Virus record (IMG/VR): IMGVR_UViG_3300047546_002133
Coordinates: 1-22,820 of that record
Length of the DNA: 22,820 bases
Direction: 5' to 3' (one strand)
Source: a virus
The notes under the pieces were generated by a model. That model did not search any database. It worked only from the letters and a program-made list of their open reading frames with translations, and had not been told where the DNA came from. Made by a program: the position numbers and the translations under genes. Below are positions 12,346 through 19,180 of the stretch, piece after piece. Position 1 is the first letter of the stretch; each line of letters opens with the position of its first letter.

Positions 12346-12418
12346 CGCCCCTGGAAGGAATCGAACCTCCGACGCAGGCCTTAGAAGAGCCTCGCTCTAT
12401 CCTCTGAGCTACAAGGGC
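12346..12418 (-). tRNA. tRNA-Arg(TCT)
   Basis: Acceptor GCCCTTG pairs with CAGGGGC (one G:U), discriminator G; the anticodon stem AGGCT/GGCCT encloses CTTCTAA. It reads AGA. It is one base from tRNA-Leu. CCA is not encoded. Confidence 0.94.
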
Positions 12419-12419
12419 G

Positions 12420-12492
12420 TAGCCAAAGTGGGATTCGAACCCACACTTGGAGAATTTTAAGTCCTCTGCCTCTACCGTTGGGCTATTTGGCC
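12420..12492 (-). tRNA. tRNA with TAA anticodon (Leu), short variable arm
   Basis: Acceptor GGCCAAA pairs with TTTGGCT (G1:U72), discriminator A; D arm GCCCAACGGTAGAGGC; anticodon loop CTTAAAA on stem GAGGA/TTCTC; variable loop of only five bases (CAAGT); T arm GTGGG-TTCGAAT-CCCAC. TAA would read UUA (Leu), but bacterial leucine tRNAs normally have a long variable arm. The 5' ten bases overlap the end of the upstream protein gene. Confidence 0.85.
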
Positions 12493-12716
12493 TTAACAAA
12501 TATATCTATAATATTATTTGATCTTAACCAATCAAATGTAGCCATTAAATATTCTCTACTATTACATGTATCACAACCACAATAAACATCATATGGCTGC
12601 CAGTCTTTTACATCCTCTTCATCATATAAATACATGGAGCATGCGTTAATATGGTCTTCTACAAACTTTTCTAACTCATGAGCTTGCTCAAATGACAATG
12701 CTATTTGTTGTACCAC
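12483..12716 (-). CDS. Small acidic Cys-containing protein
   Basis: A 77-residue product starting at GTG 12716, with GATAGGG four bases upstream. It is acidic (YDEEDVKDWQPYD) with YCGCDTC, a likely metal site, followed by EYLMATFDWLRSNNIIDIF. No family is recognised. Its stop codon TAG lies within the tRNA-Leu gene, so its mRNA is destroyed when the tRNA is cut out, a possible expression limit. It overlaps the HNH gene by 29 bases. Confidence 0.65.
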   Translation of the reverse strand: MVQQIALSFEQAHELEKFVEDHINACSMYLYDEEDVKDWQPYDVYCGCDTCNSREYLMATFDWLRSNNIIDIFVKAK

Positions 12717-13047
12717 TTACCCTATCCCTTCCAATCATAGATACCCAAGTTCTATGCTTATGACAATTAGAACATACTATGTCACACTTTTCAATCTCTT
12801 CTATAATTTCTTCCATAGTGTGTGTACGATACATTTTGGTTAATGTTCCACTTTTAGTCCCGCGAACATGATCATATTCCATTATATACCATGGATAGGA
12901 CATTCCGCAATCTGCACAGGGCCTATTATTTTTATTCTCTTGAATAAATCTTCGTTTCTTACCAGTCTTATCTTTTCTTTTTGTTGGTAATAGCTTATCT
13001 ACATCTTGATAATATTTTTCTCTTATATCAATCATTTGTTGGATCAT
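12688..13047 (-). CDS. HNH endonuclease
   Basis: A 119-residue product. After a basic helix (KRKDKTGKKRRFIQENKNN) it has CADCG (Cys44, Cys47), MEYDHVRGTK (Asp59, His60) and CDIVCSNCHKHRTW (Cys92, Cys95, His96): a full HNH beta-beta-alpha metal motif framed by a four-Cys zinc site. ATG 13047 has GGAG four bases before it. HNH enzymes near terminase genes assist DNA packaging in many phages, but others are free-standing homing or nicking enzymes; only the nuclease class is clear here. Confidence 0.88.
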   Translation of the reverse strand: MIQQMIDIREKYYQDVDKLLPTKRKDKTGKKRRFIQENKNNRPCADCGMSYPWYIMEYDHVRGTKSGTLTKMYRTHTMEEIIEEIEKCDIVCSNCHKHRTWVSMIGRDRVSGTTNSIVI

Positions 13048-13360
13048 CTAACTCCACATATCCTTTTTGCTGCATAATCTTTTTTGCCTCATCTGATATT
13101 TTCAGATTAGCATTTAATTCTTCATCATATTCTACTTCTATTAAATCTTTTTCAAATAGTTCAAGAAGTGCTTCGTCTACCATTTCATGGTGCATTGCCC
13201 ACAATTCTGGTGCAACTTCTCTAGCAAGGTCAGTTATTTTGTATATAAAGTTTCCGTTTTCATCAATACCATTGACTACTACCGCTCCAACTTCGATATA
13301 ATATTCCATTAAATTTTCAAAGTCTTCTTCGCTAAAATCAAAGTCTTCTTCTTTATCCAT
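13028..13360 (-). CDS. Acidic protein, possibly winged-helix-like
   Basis: A 110-residue very acidic product (MDKEEDFDFSEEDFENLMEY). The middle (NGNFIYKITDLAREVAPELW, then DEALLELFEKDLIEVEYDEE) has the feel of a winged-helix: helix, wing, helix. It could mimic DNA or bind a partner. It overlaps the HNH gene by 20 bases. A structured, GC-rich leader lies directly upstream (13381-13480). No family is recognised. Confidence 0.65.
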   Translation of the reverse strand: MDKEEDFDFSEEDFENLMEYYIEVGAVVVNGIDENGNFIYKITDLAREVAPELWAMHHEMVDEALLELFEKDLIEVEYDEELNANLKISDEAKKIMQQKGYVELDDPTND

Positions 13361-13380
13361 CTGCTTCTTTCTTATAGAGA

Positions 13381-13480
13381 CTGCCTGGCCTTTCGGCCAG
13401 GCAGCTGTAACTATTTCCCCACCCCAAGGTACCTACAAGCACGATGGCCAGGACCAGACGTGTCTCACACGGACTCTGGT
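13381..13480 (-). ncRNA. Candidate structured RNA (leader or small RNA)
   Basis: A GC-rich stretch in an AT-rich genome with no open frame. On the minus strand it begins at the predicted +1 (13480) with hairpin one: ACCAGA/TCTGGT, three-base bulge, CGTGT/ACACG, loop GAG (13480-13453). It ends with a perfect 10-bp hairpin with GAAA loop (arms 13395-13404 and 13381-13390). CCTGGCC occurs twice (13452-13446 and 13401-13395), so the last arm (13390-13384) can pair with either copy. A G-rich run (TTGGGGTGGGG) lies between. No T-run follows; the next ATG is 20 bases on. It may be a riboswitch-like leader or a separate RNA. I recognise no known family. Confidence 0.45.
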
Positions 13481-13486
13481 AATTTA

Positions 13487-13492
13487 ATTATA
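13487..13492 (-). promoter_or_regulatory. -10 box before the structured RNA
   Basis: Perfect TATAAT (13492-13487), six bases from 13480, the first base of the hairpin. No good -35 box or TG extension is visible. Confidence 0.45.
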
Positions 13493-13496
13493 CTAC

Positions 13497-13601
13497 TTAC
13501 TTCTTATCTTTCTTATCTCTTTTAGCTTCTCTTTTTTCCTTAAGAGTCATCTTAGGCTTCTTCTTTGCATTTGAATTGCCTTTTTGTTCTTTATTAGCCA
13601 T
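13497..13601 (-). CDS. 34-residue lysine-rich peptide
   Basis: ATG 13601 has GGAGG five bases upstream; stop TAA 13497-13499. The product MANKEQKGNSNAKKKPKMTL, then KEKREAKRDKKDKK, is about 40 percent Lys. Such peptides are common in small actinophage gene sets; they may bind nucleic acid. The strong ribosome site supports it. It is 13 bases after the tRNA gene. Confidence 0.7.
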   Translation of the reverse strand: MANKEQKGNSNAKKKPKMTLKEKREAKRDKKDKK

Positions 13602-13614
13602 TTTAACCTCCTTG

Positions 13615-13688
13615 TGCAACAGGTAGGACTTGAACCTACGACTACCGAATTATGAGTTCGGGGCTCTAACCAACTAAGCTACTGTTGC
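13615..13688 (-). tRNA. tRNA-Met or tRNA-Ile (CAT anticodon)
   Basis: Acceptor GCAACAG pairs with CTGTTGC, discriminator A; D arm TAGCTTAGTTGGTTAGAGC; anticodon stem CCGAA/TTCGG around CTCATAA; T arm GTAGG-TTCAAGT-CCTAC. It lacks the initiator marks (unpaired position 1, GGG/CCC anticodon stem), so it is elongator Met or lysidine-modified Ile2. Confidence 0.93.
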
Positions 13689-13702
13689 CCTACTACTCTA
13701 TT

Positions 13703-13948
13703 CTATAATAAAACTTTAGTTCTGTCTAGACTCTCTTTAACAATTTCTTGAACATATTCGCTAAAATGCTTACGTATATTTCCTGGTGGTTCACAACCAA
13801 GCACTTCCCACATCTTTTTATATTCTAATACATTAGCATATGTTGTTGGGCATAATGTATTACCATTATAGTCATGAAATGTAGTTGGCAAAGGCACGTG
13901 CTTACCTACACATTTACATTGACTTGCATTCTTTTGATATTTGTTCAT
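13703..13948 (-). CDS. Small conserved phage protein
   Basis: An 81-residue product. CKCVGKHVPLPTTF, NGNTLCPTTYANVLEYKKMW and EPPGNIRKHFSEYVQEIV resemble small proteins next to terminase in other actinophages; Cys11, Cys13, His17 and Cys33 may bind zinc. Its ATG overlaps the terminase TGA (ATGA). Function unknown. Confidence 0.7.
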   Translation of the reverse strand: MNKYQKNASQCKCVGKHVPLPTTFHDYNGNTLCPTTYANVLEYKKMWEVLGCEPPGNIRKHFSEYVQEIVKESLDRTKVLL

Positions 13949-15717
13949 AGCACCCTCATTCCTGATATAGCTTCGTATACGTCTTGCGGAATTGCTTTAG
14001 GAACACCGTCTTTTGTTTCATATACTTTGCCTTCTTCTTTAGTTTCTGACCACGTATGTATATCTATTTCTCTATCATCTTTTCTTGCCTTAGATATAGA
14101 GTTATATATAGATCCACATACTGCGTCCGCCAAGTCCTTGGATCCTTTTCTTGGGTGGTCTACTTTATCACGCATAATTCTTAGCTGTAATAATTCATCT
14201 ATTAATAATTTAATTTCTGGCCCAATAATTCTTTCTTCATGAATGCCTAGTGCCATATCTTCATAATGTCTTTTTGCTACAGATAAAATTTCTGTATGTA
14301 TATTATAGTTTTTAATCTGTTGCATCATATCATGCGAATTCCATCTGTCAAATGTAACTGCCCTAACATTAAATCCACGCTCACGAAGTGAAATTATATA
14401 ATCCTTAACTTCAGTAAAATCTACTGACTTATCTGAAGTTGGAGTCCACCATCTTACAGCATCAACCACAACAATAGGTGCAATTTGTTGATAATCATTA
14501 ATTGTTCTTATTTTTACCCATTCTTTAACATGACTTAATGCAACTGCACAATGGTCATGTTTTTGAGCAAGGTCTACGTGAACATAATAATCTTTTTCTG
14601 GTATTGGCTGAAACCAATCTTCAAATCTTCCAGTTTGATTATCAACACCATTTTTACTTACAAATGCTTTCTCTACCTTCTCTCTTGATTTAAAAAAGGC
14701 ATCCACAGCTTCTGGTGGCATACATGCAAATCTTGCAAGTGCATCTGTTGGATTAGTATAAAATGCAACTTTAAAATCATCGATGCTTCTTGTAGGATTT
14801 ACATCCCAGGTTGGCCTTCTGAGAGCAAATACTTTAGGTATCTTATATGAAACAATATTGTCTTCTTCCCAGTCTACAGAAAATTCATTTCCGTCTGTTC
14901 CATCTGCAAGATCGTCTACCATTTTAAATTTATGAGTTTTTATAGCAGTTTCTTTTTCTGCAATTACTGCCTCATATCTTTGCTGGATATAATCACCCTT
15001 ATATCTTGGAAATGATAGTAAAATAACTTTACCAAAATCTGGAAAACGAGAATCAACTGATGCTCTATACATATCATATATTGCTCCAGCAGTTTTTGCC
15101 TGCTCGTGTCCAGTAGTATTATCAATACTAAATCCAGAAATCTCATCAAGGATTACGACTAGTGCATTATATCCCTCAAAAGCCTCTCTTTCTGAGTGTC
15201 CTGAGTGACAACTAATGTTTTTATCAAATTCAATTACGTCTGCTTTTTCAACATACTTTCCAGCAAACCAAGGGGATTTATTTATTCTGTTTTTTAATCC
15301 CTTAAAGAAAACATTTTTGGCCTGCTGTGCGTTAATAGCAATATTAATAATATCAATTGAATCTCCAGGTGGCTTTCCGAAATATTTTGCTGGGTCTTTA
15401 AGGCATAATAGTAAATAAACTATATAGGCAACAGCAATTGTTGAACAGTAATCTTTGCCAGATCCTTTTCCTAATTGAGCAATAACCTCATTAACAGTTT
15501 CTTTCCATCGTTTTTCACCAGCTTCGTCACCATAAAGCTTCTCTAATGTTGACTTTCTATATATTTGTGAAGATGCACGTATTAATGTATATTGATATTC
15601 TGATAGTGGCGGAAGACCCAAGTAGTCTTCACTTGTAACAAATTTAGCAAGATCAACTGGACGCTCATCAAATTCTTCGCCGTCCAGCATGTCAATAATA
15701 TCATTGAAATCAAACAT
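13945..15717 (-). CDS. terL: Terminase large subunit
   Basis: A 590-residue DNA-packaging motor. The ATPase half has a Walker A-like loop QLGKGSGKDY (residues 81-90) and Walker B VVILDE (Asp191, Glu192 catalytic), followed by a coupling motif near ILLSFPR. The nuclease half shows the RNase H-like acidic residues: Asp382 in YVHVDLA, Asp457 in VTFDRW, and Asp528/Asp531 in KDLADAVCGS. It cuts concatemeric DNA and pumps it into the prohead together with the small subunit and a portal. ATG 15717 overlaps the small-subunit stop by eight bases. Full length. Confidence 0.95.
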   Translation of the reverse strand: MFDFNDIIDMLDGEEFDERPVDLAKFVTSEDYLGLPPLSEYQYTLIRASSQIYRKSTLEKLYGDEAGEKRWKETVNEVIAQLGKGSGKDYCSTIAVAYIVYLLLCLKDPAKYFGKPPGDSIDIINIAINAQQAKNVFFKGLKNRINKSPWFAGKYVEKADVIEFDKNISCHSGHSEREAFEGYNALVVILDEISGFSIDNTTGHEQAKTAGAIYDMYRASVDSRFPDFGKVILLSFPRYKGDYIQQRYEAVIAEKETAIKTHKFKMVDDLADGTDGNEFSVDWEEDNIVSYKIPKVFALRRPTWDVNPTRSIDDFKVAFYTNPTDALARFACMPPEAVDAFFKSREKVEKAFVSKNGVDNQTGRFEDWFQPIPEKDYYVHVDLAQKHDHCAVALSHVKEWVKIRTINDYQQIAPIVVVDAVRWWTPTSDKSVDFTEVKDYIISLRERGFNVRAVTFDRWNSHDMMQQIKNYNIHTEILSVAKRHYEDMALGIHEERIIGPEIKLLIDELLQLRIMRDKVDHPRKGSKDLADAVCGSIYNSISKARKDDREIDIHTWSETKEEGKVYETKDGVPKAIPQDVYEAISGMRVL

Positions 15718-16270
15718 CTGTATCTTTAACTAATCTAAGAGGTTCTTCTTGAACAACAGTAACTTCTTCTACACGGTTGCTAATTTTAGAAAGTCTTCTC
15801 ATTATTTCATCACGAACTTGAGGATATTCAGATGCAATATCTTTTAATATACCAACGAGGATGTCTTGCTTTCTTTCTGTTTCAGCAAGGTGGTTTGCAA
15901 GTTCTGCATTGTCCAATAGTCCAAGTTGTTGAAGCATTTGAATTCTTTTAGCCTCAATGTCAGCAATTAATTTTAATGTTGTTGCTTTAACATTTAGTTG
16001 ACCAGCTTGATCTGCATCGTCAACTGTTTTCCATGCTTCTTTAATTAGCATTGCATAATGTTGATCTGCTCCAGCAACCGCTTCTTTTGCACGTTCTCTT
16101 GCACTTTGATCATTGTGTACAAGAGACTTCCATTCGTCAATTAATTCTAAAACGTCTTTTCTTGGAATGTCTAATTGTTTAGATATTTGTGTCGGATTAT
16201 TACCCATAAGTAATTGTTCGACAACTTTATTCATTTTATCAAAGCGTTCTACTAATTCTATTTCTGACAC
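15710..16270 (-). CDS. terS: Terminase small subunit (probable)
   Basis: A 186-residue product starting at GTG 16270, with AGGAGA seven bases upstream. The N-terminal half carries a helix-turn-helix (LLMGNNPTQISKQLDIPRKD); the middle is a long helix and coiled-coil oligomerisation region (YAMLIKEAWKTVDDADQAGQ, LKLIADIEAKRIQMLQQLG), as in DNA-binding small terminases. Position and coupling to terL give the name. It would recognise the packaging site and load the large subunit. Confidence 0.85.
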   Translation of the reverse strand: MSEIELVERFDKMNKVVEQLLMGNNPTQISKQLDIPRKDVLELIDEWKSLVHNDQSARERAKEAVAGADQHYAMLIKEAWKTVDDADQAGQLNVKATTLKLIADIEAKRIQMLQQLGLLDNAELANHLAETERKQDILVGILKDIASEYPQVRDEIMRRLSKISNRVEEVTVVQEEPLRLVKDTDV

Positions 16271-16293
16271 AATATCTCCTATCTTATAGGTAA

Positions 16294-16322
16294 ATTTTAC
16301 TATTAGTCAACTAAAATGTCAA
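16294..16322 (-). promoter_or_regulatory. Promoter of the terminase operon with tandem AGTTGAC repeats
   Basis: TTGACA (16322-16317), 17 bases, TAAAAT (16299-16294). AGTTGAC occurs twice, 12 bases apart (16324-16318 and 16312-16306); the second copy sits in the spacer and could give an alternative -35 (TTGACT, 16 bases, TATAAG) or bind an activator. Confidence 0.75.
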
Positions 16323-16324
16323 CT

Positions 16325-17095
16325 TTAATTGACCGATTTTCTAAGCACAACATTTATAAATGCTGGAGCATTTAGAATATCTTGAACAGATATAGGCACT
16401 TCATCAAAATTTTCTAGCTTGAACATATTCCAGTCTTTAGCAATTTCCTCTAAAAATTCTTTGGAATGATAGTTTCCTAGCTCAATAATCATAGACTTTA
16501 CATTTGGAAGTATTGTTTTTAATGTTGGCCAAATTTTTTCTTCATGACCTTCTACATCCATTTTAATAAAATCTATTTCTTCACAAACAATTTCATCTAA
16601 AACATTTGTAATAACTTCTAATACAACTGGAACTGTTTCATAATTATCTAAAGGATCTTTATCGTCATATACAATTCCTGCTCCGCCGATATTGGCTTTT
16701 GGCACAAAAATATATGCCTCTCTTGATTCATCAGAAAGTCCTATAGGAAATAGATGTATAGTCGCTGTTGATTCATATTCATTTCCAGAATCAACTAAAG
16801 TTTTTTCATAAACATCTACTAAATTTGAGTTTGCTTCAAAGGCATAGACTCTACCGTATTGTCCAGAAAGTCTAGCCATAAGCTCAGTAAAATAACCAAT
16901 ATTGCTACCAATATCTAAACATGTATATCCTGGTTCTATGTTTTTACGCATCCAGTGTGTAACATCTGGTTCCCAAAAACCTTTTTCAAATATGTTTCTA
17001 CCTACATGCTCATCACCATCAACTACATAAATTTTAAATCCATGTACTGTATTTGCTAATGTTATAGGGTACTTTGGTTCTACTACTTGCTCCAT
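16325..17095 (-). CDS. FkbM-family methyltransferase
   Basis: About 256 residues from ATG 17095 (MEQVVEPKYPITLANTVHGF). An ATG at 17164 would add 23 residues, but that stretch is out of frame with a convincing HTH gene, so I take the shorter form. The SAM-binding motif CLDIGSNIGYFTELMA, acidic residue in VYAFEAN, and IDFIKMDVEGHEEKIWP are FkbM signatures. FkbM enzymes O-methylate sugars or polyketides; in phages they may methylate host or virion glycans. It lies at the end of the replication block, just before the terminase promoter. Confidence 0.88.
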   Translation of the reverse strand: MEQVVEPKYPITLANTVHGFKIYVVDGDEHVGRNIFEKGFWEPDVTHWMRKNIEPGYTCLDIGSNIGYFTELMARLSGQYGRVYAFEANSNLVDVYEKTLVDSGNEYESTATIHLFPIGLSDESREAYIFVPKANIGGAGIVYDDKDPLDNYETVPVVLEVITNVLDEIVCEEIDFIKMDVEGHEEKIWPTLKTILPNVKSMIIELGNYHSKEFLEEIAKDWNMFKLENFDEVPISVQDILNAPAFINVVLRKSVN

Positions 17096-17244
17096 TTGCG
17101 TTGATTCTTGATCAGGCCAAATTGCTCCAGGTACCTCTGGATTGTCATATGACTCACTTGACATTCTTCTGCTATCTCCTTTATGGTTTTCTTTTGAAGC
17201 ACATATCTTCTATATAAATACTCTTTACTTTGATAAAGTTTCAT
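17083..17244 (-). CDS. 53-residue helix-turn-helix protein
   Basis: ATG 17244 overlaps the RuvC-like gene's TGA (ATGA), typical coupling here; stop TAG 17083-17085. The product MKLYQSKEYLYRRYVLQKKT, then IKEIAEECQVSHMTIQRYLE and QFGLIKNQRKWSK, contains a textbook HTH: T-I-x-E-I-A, turn at CQVS, recognition helix HMTIQRYLEQFG. It probably binds DNA, as a small repressor or a fragment of a resolvase or homing-type DNA-binding module. It is hidden under the long form of the FkbM frame. Confidence 0.78.
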   Translation of the reverse strand: MKLYQSKEYLYRRYVLQKKTIKEIAEECQVSHMTIQRYLEQFGLIKNQRKWSK

Positions 17245-17810
17245 TTCACACCTATCATTTTTTCGTATGCATAGTGTGCAATTCCTATTGAATCTGCAAC
17301 ATCATAATCATCAATATCTATATTAAATTTTGACTTTACCCACGAAACAGTTCTTTCTTTTCTAATCTCACGCATTCTATTTTTATACCATGAGTCTACA
17401 TGTCCTGGATTTTCAAACCTTAACTTATCTTTTTCCATCTTAGTAAAATTTTTATTTCCAATAAATGACTGCCAAGATATTGGGGCAACAGTTATTACTT
17501 TAGGGTTATACTGCATTAATTCAGCAAGGACTACACCGTAAACGTACGATAATTTAATTACCGCATCTGCAGATTTAACCATAATTGCACCTTCCATAGC
17601 AATATAGTCAGCTTTTAAAACTTCACTAAATGAACTTACTTTATTTCTAGCATCAGCTATTCTTTCATATATATCTTGACCATTGAGTATCAGCTTGCCA
17701 TATTTATATGGCTTTCCATTTTTTAAAACACAAAATGCTATAGATCCAGTAGAGGCATCTATGCCTATTACCGTAGAAGCATTTGATTTACTTAGTTTGG
17801 CCAATGACAT
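17241..17810 (-). CDS. RuvC-like Holliday junction resolvase
   Basis: A 189-residue RNase H-fold nuclease. The four acidic residues are in place: Asp18 (IGIDAST), Glu73 (IAMEGA), and Asp170/Asp173 (DYDVADSIGIAHYA). It should cut branched DNA before packaging. Residues 119-152 are a basic insert (GNKNFTKMEKDK and following). ATG 17810 lies 23 bases within the preceding frame, with GGA nearby. Its neighbours are a Cas4/RecB-like nuclease and RecA, consistent with a recombination cluster. Confidence 0.87.
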   Translation of the reverse strand: MSLAKLSKSNASTVIGIDASTGSIAFCVLKNGKPYKYGKLILNGQDIYERIADARNKVSSFSEVLKADYIAMEGAIMVKSADAVIKLSYVYGVVLAELMQYNPKVITVAPISWQSFIGNKNFTKMEKDKLRFENPGHVDSWYKNRMREIRKERTVSWVKSKFNIDIDDYDVADSIGIAHYAYEKMIGVK

Positions 17811-18081
17811 TTATAATGTCCAATAACTCTTTTTTAGCACTAGAACGTTTTTTAGACTCACAGCCATAGCAAACGTTTGAATAGTTATATCTGCTCAAGA
17901 TTTCTCCGCAACCTTTACTTTTACAAATTCTTTTTGCCCCATTACGAATAGCTTTTTTCTCATAGTATTTTTCCATAATCCTTTTGTTTGTAGCAACACG
18001 GCAGCATTCGTCAGAACAATATTTTTGATTATGTGTTTTTTGAACAAACTCAATACCACAATCTTCTCTAGCACAAATCAT
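17788..18081 (-). CDS. Zinc-finger protein with two Cys clusters
   Basis: About 97 residues from ATG 18081 (MICAREDCGIEFVQKTHNQK), chosen because it forms ATGA with the preceding stop. Cluster one: C-x4-C ... YCSDEC-C; cluster two: CKSKGCGEIL ... VCYGC. The linker is basic (NKRIMEKYYEKKAIRNGAKR). It probably binds nucleic acid and may assist the nucleases beside it. The first cluster resembles zinc fingers of the F-x-x-x-x-x-N-Q-K-Y-C type seen in many phage proteins. Confidence 0.78.
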   Translation of the reverse strand: MICAREDCGIEFVQKTHNQKYCSDECCRVATNKRIMEKYYEKKAIRNGAKRICKSKGCGEILSRYNYSNVCYGCESKKRSSAKKELLDIINVIGQTK

Positions 18082-18851
18082 TTTGGAAGATCCAATGCAG
18101 CAATTTGTATATCTCCTACTTCTCCAGACCAACATTCTTTTCTTACTGGACAATACTTACAGGTGCTGCTTGATTTGGTAAATGGTCTTTCTGGAAGAAT
18201 GTCAGACTTATAATTTGCATAAACCTCTCGCATCCAAGCAATAACCTTTTCAATTAATTTTTCATATCTTTCATTCATCACAATTGGCATAATTAAAAGC
18301 TCATTGTTATTTTTATTTTCATACATAACAAATCCCTCTTTTATCTTTTCAACCCACATGTAAAGGAGAAGTTGAATTAAATGTGATGTTGTAGGTGACA
18401 TAGATGCCTGTCTTGCTGAAAATATTTCATCTTTTACAGTTTTAATTTCACCAATGACTTCTTGACCAGTCCATTCAAGAATTAAATCTGCAAATCCTCT
18501 AATTGGTGGATCATTTGAAAGAATTTCTCTTTCTACCTCTTTAAGAACACTTGTTGTTGATAAAAGTGCCTGCAATCTTTCATGTGCCTGTTTGCCGTTT
18601 TCCATATTAGCAATTGCAAGTGCGTCAAAATTATCTTCAAAGTCTGCTCCGTTGAAAGCAATAAACCAATATCTTGGACACATACCATGACCATAGCCAA
18701 CTGTTGATGGAGAAAACGTGTGCTTCTTTTGCCATCTATCTAAATTTCTTCCAACTAAATATGCATCATCAATAATTTTAGCAAAAGTATCTGGATCAAA
18801 GCTGCCTGTTATTTTTTTAAACTTTAAATTTGTTACTAAATCTCTTCCCAT
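18078..18851 (-). CDS. Cas4/RecB-like PD-(D/E)XK nuclease with iron-sulfur Cys set
   Basis: A 257-residue nuclease. Cys58 (GMCPRYWF), then GFADLILEW (Asp122), EVIGEIKTV (Glu135, Lys137) and QLLLYMW (Gln160) form the PD-(D/E)XK core with the RecB-type QxxxY motif. CKYCPVRKEC (Cys231, 234, 240) completes a four-Cys 4Fe-4S site, as in Cas4 and AddB. There are no CRISPR genes nearby, so it serves phage DNA processing, probably 5' end resection with RecA. ATG 18851 shares a base with the previous stop. Confidence 0.87.
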   Translation of the reverse strand: MGRDLVTNLKFKKITGSFDPDTFAKIIDDAYLVGRNLDRWQKKHTFSPSTVGYGHGMCPRYWFIAFNGADFEDNFDALAIANMENGKQAHERLQALLSTTSVLKEVEREILSNDPPIRGFADLILEWTGQEVIGEIKTVKDEIFSARQASMSPTTSHLIQLLLYMWVEKIKEGFVMYENKNNNELLIMPIVMNERYEKLIEKVIAWMREVYANYKSDILPERPFTKSSSTCKYCPVRKECWSGEVGDIQIAALDLPK

Positions 18852-19180
18852 TAGAAACTTCTCGCAGAATACTTTAATGCATCAACTAGTCTGTCGATGG
18901 CTTCCTTACAAGAATAATATATATTCTTTTTATTGTTATTCAATGTACCAGTCTTATCTCTAGCCACAGTCGTATAATAAGAAGCAAGTATGGCCAACTT
19001 TGCACTTATAGCCTGAAGCTCAATAATCAGCATTGGAGCCTTTGCTGAAGGAACATCAGGGTTCATAATCAATTTTACCACAATTGCTAATGCTTTATCT
19101 AGCTGCTCATCATTAAGATAATCATGTAGATCATTAAATTCTGTAATTGTGCTTATAAGTTCAAGCGTATTATCTGCCAT
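18851..19180 (-). CDS. Conserved helical phage protein
   Basis: A 109-residue all-helical product: LISTITEFNDLHDYLNDEQL, ALAIVVKLIMNPDVPSAKAP, LIIELQAISAKLAILASYY and KKNIYYSCKEAIDRLVDALK. I recall similar proteins beside Cas4-like and RecA genes in actinophages; a single-strand-binding or recombination accessory role is possible but unproven. Stop and next ATG share a base (TAATG). Confidence 0.75.
   Translation of the reverse strand: MADNTLELISTITEFNDLHDYLNDEQLDKALAIVVKLIMNPDVPSAKAPMLIIELQAISAKLAILASYYTTVARDKTGTLNNNKKNIYYSCKEAIDRLVDALKYSARSF

Noticed and set aside
18078-18851. Cas4-like gene as sign of a CRISPR system
   Set aside because: No cas1, cas2 or repeat-spacer array is present; Cas4-like nucleases are normal in phage recombination operons.
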